Shown here: in pieces, positions 1-4,836 of the stretch | How the letters are laid out: each line of letters opens with the position of its first letter | Numbering within the stretch: position 1 is the stretch's first letter | NCBI GenBank assembly: GCA_020344865.1 | Contig: CP070830.1 | Coordinates: forward strand, 1,755,402 to 1,761,382 | Reading direction: 5' to 3' | Source of the DNA: Planctomycetota bacterium | GTDB lineage: Bacteria > Planctomycetota > Phycisphaerae > Sedimentisphaerales > Anaerobacaceae | DNA length: 5,981 bases | Position numbers and translations under genes: made by a program | The notes under the pieces: model-generated | The model's input: only the letters and a program-made list of their open reading frames with translations | Database searches by the model: none | Told to the model about the DNA's origin: nothing

Positions 1-486
1 CATAATTACCTTGCCCTTGCCGCCCAGAATCTCAGCCAGACGCTCGCCGCCCCTCCTGCCCCCGATATAATTGTCCGTCGCCACAAAGCTGACATGGTCT
101 TCGCTCTTAAGTCCGCTGTCGATTATCACCACCGGGATACCGCTGTTTACCGCGTCCCTCACTGGTATCCGCAGCGCTGCATCATCCAGCGGCGCAAGCA
201 CAATCCCCGAGACGCCGCGGGTTATGAAATCTTCCACCACCCTTATCTGCGACTCCCGGTCATCTTCTTTCAGCGGCCCCTTCCATATGATTTCCACACC
301 CTGCTCTTGCAGCTCTCTTTCTGCCTTTATCGCCCCTGCGTGAATGGACTTCCAGAAAACGTGCGTCGTCCCCTTGGGAATCACCGCGATACGATACTTG
401 GCCTTACCTGTCTCTTTCTGCTTACAGCCGGCAACAAAAACCAAGACTATGGCAGCCAGCGTGATTAGTCCCAGTACCCTTCTCAT
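1..486 (-). CDS. ABC sugar transporter substrate-binding lipoprotein (partial, C-terminus off left edge)
   Basis: Translating the minus strand from ATG at 486 gives 162 uninterrupted residues to the window edge. The N-terminus is a lipoprotein signal peptide: MRR, a hydrophobic run (residues 4-18), then the lipobox V18-A19-G20-C21, so the mature protein should be lipid-anchored and face the periplasm. From residue 31 it reads as a periplasmic-binding-protein type I fold of the ribose-binding (RbsB, Peripla_BP_4) class: YRIAVIPKGTTHVFWKSI (strand 1 and ligand loop), GVSGIVLAPLDD near 91-102, GIPVVIIDSGL near 116-126 and VATDNYIGG near 135-143. Family members bind a monosaccharide and deliver it to an ABC importer; the sugar cannot be told from this half. 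AGAGG at 493-497 lies 6 nt before the ATG. About half of a usual 310-350 residue protein is present. It is transcribed away from kdsB; any permease or ATPase partners would lie left of the window. Confidence 0.92.
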   Translation of the reverse strand, partial: MRRVLGLITLAAIVLVFVAGCKQKETGKAKYRIAVIPKGTTHVFWKSIHAGAIKAERELQEQGVEIIWKGPLKEDDRESQIRVVEDFITRGVSGIVLAPLDDAALRIPVRDAVNSGIPVVIIDSGLKSEDHVSFVATDNYIGGRRGGERLAEILGGKGKVIM

Positions 487-550
487 AATTTGCCTCTCTT
501 TTATGAGTCTGCTAAACCGTTTATGGGCTATTGCCATATCGTCCAGACAA

Positions 551-572
551 GTCCCGGCCGTCCTGCCGGCAC
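551..572. promoter_or_regulatory. GC-rich imperfect palindrome, possible operator or leader hairpin
   Basis: The arms GTCCCGGC (551-558) and GCCGGCAC (565-572) are inverted complements at 7 of 8 positions around a 6-nt centre. The palindrome begins 9 nt downstream of the minus-strand -10 box at 581-586, so it covers the predicted start of the lipoprotein transcript. That is a classical place for a repressor operator such as one for a LacI-type sugar regulator. As RNA it could equally form a stable hairpin in the leader. No regulator gene is in the window. Confidence 0.35.
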
Positions 573-580
573 AGAATGGC

Positions 581-608
581 AGTATAATGCTTAAGTGCCA
601 AATTACAA
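581..608 (-). promoter_or_regulatory. Candidate sigma-70-type promoter of the sugar-binding lipoprotein gene
   Basis: On the minus strand, TTGTAA (608-603, 4 of 6 to TTGACA) is followed after 16 nt by TATACT (586-581, 5 of 6 to TATAAT). Transcription would start near 574, giving a 5' leader of about 88 nt. Position and orientation fit the lipoprotein gene. This is a motif match only, with no experimental support. Confidence 0.45.
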
Positions 609-668
609 CCCTGCGGTTCTCTTGTTCCGGCCGGTTAACTCTTATGAAAAACGAAATTCCAAAGGGCC

Positions 669-697
669 TTGACAGAGGATTCCATTTGGCATATTCT
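669..697 (+). promoter_or_regulatory. Candidate sigma-70-type promoter of kdsB
   Basis: A perfect TTGACA (669-674) is followed after exactly 17 nt by TATTCT (692-697, 4 of 6 to TATAAT). Transcription would begin near 704, leaving a leader of about 43 nt before the GTG start of kdsB. The promoter lies inside the open frame that extends kdsB upstream, which argues that this extension is not translated. Confidence 0.55.
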
Positions 698-736
698 ACT
701 CCGGCAGTGGTTTTTTAACGTAATTCTGCTGCCGAG

Positions 737-742
737 AAAGGA
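737..742 (+). promoter_or_regulatory. Ribosome binding site that fixes the kdsB GTG start
   Basis: AAAGGA lies 4 nt upstream of GTG 747. It supports a GTG start over the in-frame TTG at 669, which coincides with the first three bases of the -35 box. Confidence 0.55.
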
Positions 743-746
743 AACA

Positions 747-1481
747 GTGAAAATCTTAGCTTGTATTCCTGCTCGTTACGGTTCTACAAGGTTCCCCGGT
801 AAAGTTCTCGCCAGAGATACCGGCAAGTTCCTCATCCAGCACACCTACGAGCGGGCCTGCCTCGCCAAGCTGCCCGAAAAGGTAATAATTGCCGCCGATG
901 ACCGCAAAATCGCGAATGCCGCAAAATCATTCGGCGCAGAATGCATCCTGACCTCACCCGACCACAAGAGTGGCACCGACCGTATTGCCGAGGCCGTTGC
1001 CGCTCTGGACGTCGATATTGTCGTCAACCTGCAGGCCGACGAGCCCGAGATAGACCCGGAAAATATCGATTTTCTCGCCCACCTGCTAAACGAGCATCCG
1101 GATGTGCCTATGGCCACGCTCGCCGCCGACTTCCAAAACGCCGACCGGATTACCGACCCCAACATCGTAAAGGTAATCACCGATTACAACGGCAGGGCGA
1201 TTTATTTCTCCAGAGCCCCTATTCCCTATAACAGAGAAAACTCCGGCTTGGGTCAAGTAAAGCAGTACTTAAGACATCTCGGTATTTATGCCTACCACAA
1301 GGATTTTCTGCTCAAAATTACCTCCTTGCCCCAAACCAGCCTGGAAAAAATCGAAAAGCTCGAGCAGTTACGCGCCATCGAGCACGGCTACTCAATACTC
1401 GTCGGAAAGGTAAAACACGCTTGCGACGGCATAGATACCCCCCAGCAGTACGCCGACTTCGTCAAAAGACACAAAAAATAA
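747..1481 (+). CDS. kdsB: 3-deoxy-manno-octulosonate cytidylyltransferase (CMP-Kdo synthetase)
   Basis: KdsB makes CMP-Kdo from CTP and Kdo in the cytoplasm, the activation step before Kdo is added to lipid A. The 244-residue product matches the usual length of about 245-250. Visible landmarks are the nucleotide-binding signature IPARYGSTRFPGK (7-19), DHKSGTDRIAE (72-82), VVNLQADEPEI (92-102) with the Mg-binding Asp98, YFSRAPIPYNR (153-163), YLRHLGIYAY (174-183), LEKIEKLEQLR (199-209) and GIDTP (228-232) with the second metal-ligand Asp230. One detail differs from the Escherichia coli enzyme: Gly of the QGDEP motif is Ala97 here. GTG 747 was chosen because AAAGGA sits just upstream, because family proteins start about 7 residues before IPARY, and because the longer in-frame start overlaps a promoter. 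The gene stands alone: the left neighbour is divergent and the right neighbour convergent, so it is probably monocistronic. Its presence implies an LPS-type outer membrane. Confidence 0.95.
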   Translation: MKILACIPARYGSTRFPGKVLARDTGKFLIQHTYERACLAKLPEKVIIAADDRKIANAAKSFGAECILTSPDHKSGTDRIAEAVAALDVDIVVNLQADEPEIDPENIDFLAHLLNEHPDVPMATLAADFQNADRITDPNIVKVITDYNGRAIYFSRAPIPYNRENSGLGQVKQYLRHLGIYAYHKDFLLKITSLPQTSLEKIEKLEQLRAIEHGYSILVGKVKHACDGIDTPQQYADFVKRHKK

Positions 1482-1565
1482 CCACAGCAGGCACAAAGCC
1501 AGGAAGAAGGATTTATTGGCTTCTCTTGGTGAAATTTCGGCCAACCATGCAAATCCTCGATATTA

Positions 1566-1614
1566 CCTCCCATTCCTTCCTTACTTCCCCACTCCCCTGC
1601 AACTTCACTCCCTT
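1566..1614 (+). terminator. C-rich, G-poor tract: possible Rho-utilisation region after kdsB
   Basis: Within these 49 bases I count 26 C and a single G, and 42 pyrimidines. It begins 85 nt after the kdsB stop, in the convergent gap with mtnP. Rho loads on C-rich, G-poor, unstructured RNA, so it could serve termination of the kdsB transcript. No GC-rich hairpin followed by a T-run was found here. The assignment is from composition alone. Confidence 0.25.
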
Positions 1615-1627
1615 AAAAGCATGATTA

Positions 1628-1645
1628 TACAAAGCGCCTTTTGTA
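1628..1645. repeat. Short inverted repeat at the 3' end of mtnP
   Basis: TACAAA (1628-1633) and TTTGTA (1640-1645) form a perfect 6-bp inverted repeat with a 6-nt loop, directly abutting the mtnP stop codon. The stem is AT-rich and lacks a clean T-run on either strand, so it would be a weak terminator at best. The match may be chance. Confidence 0.2.
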
Positions 1646-2521
1646 CTATTCGAACAGAACCTTCAGCTTGTCCTTATCACCCGGATTGACTTGACTTGGG
1701 TCGGTCCAGACCGCCAAATCCAGACTCTTCCGGCACTGACAATCCTCACAGACAAGCTCACCGCCGCCCTGCAAGACCGCCTTAATGAGTTCCAGGCAGT
1801 TGTTTGTCGCCGTCTGCAGATTTGATATTATCTCCTGCAGCAGTGTTTGCTTGTCTTTTCCCCCCTCGTGAGCCCGCCAGCAGTCGTAATCGCTCGCCAG
1901 CGCAATCAGTGCGTAGCACATCTGCGCTTCTCTCGCCAGCTTCGCCTCCGGCATCGCCGTCATTCCGATTAAATCGCCGCCCCAGGCCCGATGCATCAGC
2001 GACTCCGCCCGCGTCGAAAATTGCGGCCCCTCCATACAAACATACGTGCCCCCCGAATGCGTCTTTACCTCGATTGTCTTGGCCGTCTCTGACAGTTGCT
2101 TTCCAAGCCGCCCGCAGACCGGCTGTGCCATCTCGCAGTGTACCGCACCGTAATTCCCGAAAAAGCTGTTCGTCCGCTTGAACGTCTTGTCGATAAACTG
2201 GTCAACTACCACCAAGTCCCCCGGCGCGATTTCCTCACGAAGCGACCCCACCGCTCCGCTTGCTATCACGCTGTGAACGCCGAGTTTCTTCAGGGCGAAG
2301 ATGTTCGCTGCGTATGGGACCTCACTCGGAGCAAGTTTGTGACCCTCGCCGTGCCGATTGATAAATGCAATCTTATTCGCCCCCAACTTGCCGACCATTA
2401 TCTTTCCGCTCGGCTTTCCGAAAGGCGTTTCAATATCATGAAATTCCGCCTCGCCGATATCGCCGGCCAGAGCCTCACCCAGCCCCGTACCACCTATTAA
2501 CCCTGTCAATCCGTTCGCCAT
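1646..2521 (-). CDS. mtnP: S-methyl-5'-thioadenosine phosphorylase
   Basis: This cytoplasmic enzyme splits methylthioadenosine, a by-product of AdoMet use, with phosphate into adenine and methylthioribose-1-phosphate. The 291-residue product has the full PNP/MTAP type 2 fold: phosphate-loop LIGGTGLG (8-15), NRHGEGH (55-61), ASGAVGSLREEIAPGD (87-102), VCMEGPQFSTRAES (161-174), GMTAMPEAKLAREA (186-199) and SDYDCW (210-215). The two Asp of DYD (211, 213) align with human MTAP Asp220 and Asp222, which select 6-amino purines; guanosine-type PNPs carry Asn there. This favours MTA (or adenosine) phosphorylase over PNP. A C-terminal cluster C248-x2-C251-x-C253 resembles the CXC motif of thermophilic MTAPs. 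The start is ATG 2521, with AAGGAG at 2536-2531 placed 9 nt upstream, the best Shine-Dalgarno in the window. No clear -35/-10 pair was found upstream. No other methionine-salvage gene is adjacent. Adenosine-preferring activity cannot be excluded. Confidence 0.92.
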   Translation of the reverse strand: MANGLTGLIGGTGLGEALAGDIGEAEFHDIETPFGKPSGKIMVGKLGANKIAFINRHGEGHKLAPSEVPYAANIFALKKLGVHSVIASGAVGSLREEIAPGDLVVVDQFIDKTFKRTNSFFGNYGAVHCEMAQPVCGRLGKQLSETAKTIEVKTHSGGTYVCMEGPQFSTRAESLMHRAWGGDLIGMTAMPEAKLAREAQMCYALIALASDYDCWRAHEGGKDKQTLLQEIISNLQTATNNCLELIKAVLQGGGELVCEDCQCRKSLDLAVWTDPSQVNPGDKDKLKVLFE

Positions 2522-2530
2522 TTGTCACGT

Positions 2531-2536
2531 CTCCTT
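2531..2536 (-). promoter_or_regulatory. Strong Shine-Dalgarno of mtnP
   Basis: AAGGAG on the minus strand lies 9 nt upstream of ATG 2521 and confirms that start. It is closer to consensus than the ribosome binding sites of the other four genes. Confidence 0.7.
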
Positions 2537-2580
2537 GAAAACGCAGCTATGTTACAAACTCGCTTCTGCATTTACAATAC

Positions 2581-2646
2581 GCAAACCCCGTTTTTGCCAC
2601 CCCACCAACACAAATACGTCCGTCGCCTCCCAAAACCGAGTTTTTG
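2581..2646. repeat. Pair of similar short inverted repeats 50 bp apart
   Basis: Copy 1 has arms GCAAA (2581-2585) and TTTGC (2593-2597). Copy 2 has arms CAAAA (2631-2635) and TTTTG (2642-2646). Both contain AAACC or AACCG followed by GTTTTTG, and their TTTTTG runs start exactly 50 bp apart (2591 and 2641). They lie in the divergent gap between mtnP and the protease gene, just upstream of the protease promoter. A paired operator is possible; chance similarity of short AT-rich runs is also possible. Confidence 0.25.
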
Positions 2647-2648
2647 AC

Positions 2649-2677
2649 TTGATTTCGAACGTTACTCAGGCTATAAT
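2649..2677 (+). promoter_or_regulatory. Candidate sigma-70-type promoter of the protease gene
   Basis: TTGATT (2649-2654, 4 of 6 to TTGACA) is followed after 17 nt by a perfect TATAAT (2672-2677). Transcription would start near 2684, about 42 nt before the protease ATG. An overlapping TTGACT (2644-2649) is closer to consensus but would need a 22-nt spacer. Confidence 0.55.
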
Positions 2678-2725
2678 AAATTTCTTAGGATATGCCCTCA
2701 CAGTTTATTTGGCGGTTAATGGGTG

Positions 2726-4705
2726 ATGAACAGGCACTTTGGGAAAATAGGCGTGTTTAAGCACACAGCCACTCTATCTCTGCTACTACCTCACCGCTCG
2801 TTTCTGGTATTTGCACTTCTATTTGGTACAACTATTTGCTTCTTCCAGCAAGTCACATCTGCCAACCTTAGCAGCCCCGATGCCAGACAGAAGGTGGTCG
2901 ATAAACTCCTGCAGAAAAGCCAACAGAAAAAAATGCACGCCACCTCTATAGCCCGACTTAACGACTGGCCCCTCACGGAAAAAATAAACCAAAGCATCTT
3001 CGAGCTGATGGCCATAGACGACTACAGAATATATACCTACAAAACCTGCAACATCAACGCCGCCATATCCATCGGTGCCGACCTCATAAGAAACACCCCG
3101 CCATATGACCTCAATGGTGCCGGACTGACCGCAGGCGTATGGGACGGCGGCGCTGCCAGAGACACACATCAGGAATTTGACACCCGCATTGACATAATCG
3201 ATGGTGCCTCCTATTCCGACCACTCGACTCACGTCGCAGGAACCATCGCCGCTGCCGGTATTGTGACCAGCGCTCTTGGTATGGCGCCGAACGCTTTGAT
3301 AGATTCTTACGAGTGGAACAGCGACGCCTCAGAAATGGCCTCCCGCGCGATGTCATACCCGCACGAACCCGGAACCATACAAATCTCGAACCATTCATAC
3401 GGCTTCATAATCGGTTGGGAAAACTCCTATTCACCGCCCCGATGGTACGGAATCTGGGGACAGAGAGAGGATGCCTACTTTGGCATGTACAATACCGACA
3501 CCGCTGACTGGGACAGCCTCTGCTACGACGCTCCTTACTTTCTCCCATTCAAAGCCGCAGGAAACGACCGCTCAGACAACGCACCCGCCCCGGGACAAAC
3601 ATTCGCCTTCTATGACCCCCCTCCTCCGAAATGGCAGACAAAAACTTACGACCCATGCACCGACCCCTATGACGACGGCTATGACAACGGTGGATTCGAT
3701 ACTATCATGACAGTAAGCAACGCAAAGAATATCATGACTGTCGGCGCGGTTAATGACGCCGTTTCCGCAGGCGTCCGCGACACCAGTCAGGCTGCTATGA
3801 CCGGTTTTTCCGGCTGGGGACCCACCGACGACGGACGTATAAAGCCGGACGTTGTAACAAATGGAACAAGCCTTTATTCCCCGACCGCCGACAACGACAG
3901 CAGCTACGCCTCATGGAGCGGCACCAGCATGGCCTCTCCCAGCGCCGCAGGTGCCGCTGTCCTGCTAACAGAATACTACAACCGGCTTTTCCCGGCAGAC
4001 GCCATGCGAGCGAGCACAATTAAAGCCCTTATAATCCATACTGCCGACGACCTCGGCAACTCCGGACCCGATTACAAATTCGGATGGGGGCTAATCAATG
4101 CTCATGCCGCCGCCCAGCACATAACCGACCACTATGACTCTCCGGACGCGAACAAAATTGTCGAAGGTCTTTTGGATGATGTTAACACACTGGCCGCCCA
4201 CGCATTCGAAGCCGGCACAGCCAGCCTAGTCAAGGCGACTTTGTGCTGGACGGACCCGCCCGCCGCCGCCATTCAGACCTTGGATAACCCCGCACCTCGC
4301 TTGGTAAACGACCTCGACCTGCGCCTCATCGACCCGAACGGCTCGACAACTTATTATCCGTTTGTGCTAAACCCCGTCGGCCCAAACGACCCCGCTGCCA
4401 CCGGCGACAACTCACTCGACAACGTCGAGCAAGTAATCATCTCCTCCCCGACTACCCCCGGCACTTACATCGCCCGGGTAACCTACAAAGGATTGCTGAT
4501 AAACGGCCTCCAGTCTTATTCCCTCATCCTAAGCGGCTCCTCACTGACCGACTTCAACGGCGACCGTTCCACCGACCTTGCCGACTTGGCCGTCCTCTCA
4601 TCACACTGGCTCGACAACGAGCCCTCCTTGGATATCGCCCCTCCCGGCGGCGACGGCATCATCAACTTCCTCGATTTCGAAATCCTCGCCCAGTCATTAA
4701 ACTAA
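2726..4705 (+). CDS. Secreted subtilisin-like (S8, KP-43-type) serine protease with dockerin-like C-terminus
   Basis: 659 residues, numbered from ATG 2726. A long n-region and hydrophobic core (about 25-40) form a signal peptide, with likely cleavage after VTSA (residue 46). A short pre-catalytic segment follows, with no recognisable I9 propeptide. The S8 domain (about 129-469) holds Asp140 (AGVWDGG), His166 (DHSTHVAGT), oxyanion Asn280 (KAAGND) and Ser401 (SGTSMASPSAAG), plus FSGWGPTDDGRIKPDVV typical of KP-43-like subtilases. A beta-sandwich (about 479-605: CWTDPP, LVNDLDLRLIDPNG, DNVEQVII, GTYIARV) matches the KP-43 C-terminal domain. The tail (608-659) is dockerin-like: EF loop D609-N611-D613-S615-D617-D620, then a second loop with Asp636, Asp643 and Asp650. 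All catalytic residues are present, so it should be active on extracellular protein. An in-frame TAA at 2717-2719 limits the start to GTG 2723 or ATG 2726; only a weak GGCGG (2711-2715) precedes them. HSTH replaces the usual HGTH. Confidence 0.93.
   Translation: MNRHFGKIGVFKHTATLSLLLPHRSFLVFALLFGTTICFFQQVTSANLSSPDARQKVVDKLLQKSQQKKMHATSIARLNDWPLTEKINQSIFELMAIDDYRIYTYKTCNINAAISIGADLIRNTPPYDLNGAGLTAGVWDGGAARDTHQEFDTRIDIIDGASYSDHSTHVAGTIAAAGIVTSALGMAPNALIDSYEWNSDASEMASRAMSYPHEPGTIQISNHSYGFIIGWENSYSPPRWYGIWGQREDAYFGMYNTDTADWDSLCYDAPYFLPFKAAGNDRSDNAPAPGQTFAFYDPPPPKWQTKTYDPCTDPYDDGYDNGGFDTIMTVSNAKNIMTVGAVNDAVSAGVRDTSQAAMTGFSGWGPTDDGRIKPDVVTNGTSLYSPTADNDSSYASWSGTSMASPSAAGAAVLLTEYYNRLFPADAMRASTIKALIIHTADDLGNSGPDYKFGWGLINAHAAAQHITDHYDSPDANKIVEGLLDDVNTLAAHAFEAGTASLVKATLCWTDPPAAAIQTLDNPAPRLVNDLDLRLIDPNGSTTYYPFVLNPVGPNDPAATGDNSLDNVEQVIISSPTTPGTYIARVTYKGLLINGLQSYSLILSGSSLTDFNGDRSTDLADLAVLSSHWLDNEPSLDIAPPGGDGIINFLDFEILAQSLN
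4552..4702 (+). other. Dockerin-like double calcium-binding repeat encoded at the protease C-terminus
   Basis: The last 50 or so residues contain two related halves. The first has acidic or polar ligands at EF-loop positions 1, 3, 5, 7, 9 and 12, followed by LAVLSSHWL. The second (DIAPPGGDGIINFLDFEILAQ) keeps Asp at the loop end and is followed by a similar helix, but carries an insertion and Pro/Gly residues in the ligand region. In cellulosomes such modules bind cohesins. In Planctomycetota similar tails are common on secreted enzymes, and their partner is unclear. Confidence 0.75.
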
Positions 4706-4748
4706 TCCGCACCTCACTCGTTCACACCTCAAAATAAAAGAAAACACC

Positions 4749-4777
4749 TTGTTTGCCGACCGCCCAGCCGTTAAAAT
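4749..4777 (+). promoter_or_regulatory. Candidate promoter of the beta-helix protein gene
   Basis: TTGTTT (4749-4754, 3 of 6 to TTGACA) is followed after 17 nt by TAAAAT (4772-4777, 5 of 6 to TATAAT). The start point would be near 4784, 53 nt before the GTG. The weak -35 makes this tentative. The gene could also be reached by readthrough from the protease, since no hairpin terminator was seen in 4706-4748. Confidence 0.35.
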
Positions 4778-4825
4778 GGACTCATTCGACAACGGGAAGG
4801 ATTCTTGCTTTTTGTCACGAAGCAG

Positions 4826-4829
4826 AAGG
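4826..4829 (+). promoter_or_regulatory. Ribosome binding site supporting the GTG start at 4837
   Basis: AAGG, within AGAAGG, lies 7 nt before GTG 4837. It favours this start over the in-frame ATG at 4888, which would remove most of the signal peptide and has no purine-rich site at the right distance. Confidence 0.5.
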
Positions 4830-4836
4830 TGCGAAC

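Noticed and set aside
583..588. Perfect TATAAT on the plus strand in the lipoprotein-kdsB gap
   Set aside because: No acceptable -35 lies 16-18 nt upstream (gtcctg or cgtcct), and a better plus-strand promoter exists at 669-697. The same bases serve better as the minus-strand TATACT.
71..718. Several plus-strand frames over the lipoprotein gene and its upstream region
   Set aside because: The minus strand encodes a clear lipoprotein signal and sugar-binding fold from 486 to the edge; the plus frames are shadows. Those beyond 486 lie in a promoter region.
1499..1532. Imperfect inverted repeat CCAGGAAG...CTTCTCTTGG after kdsB as an intrinsic terminator
   Set aside because: Pairing is interrupted, the loop is long and no T-run follows.
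1804..2181. Long plus-strand open frame (125 codons) opposite mtnP
   Set aside because: It is the antisense shadow of a well-supported enzyme gene, with a Ser/Pro/Ala-rich sequence typical of such shadows and no ribosome site.
2581..2600. Possible sigma-54 promoter for mtnP (minus strand TGGCAAAAACGGGGTTTGC)
   Set aside because: The GG and GC dinucleotides are 14 nt apart instead of the required 10.
2535..2726. A 63-codon open frame with a hydrophobic C-terminus whose stop overlaps the protease start
   Set aside because: It begins with TTG without a ribosome site, overlaps the mtnP Shine-Dalgarno and contains the protease promoter. The overlap with the protease start is probably chance.
4706..4748. 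Intrinsic terminator between the protease and the beta-helix gene
   Set aside because: The stretch is C-rich and then A-rich, with no stem of useful length and no T-run.
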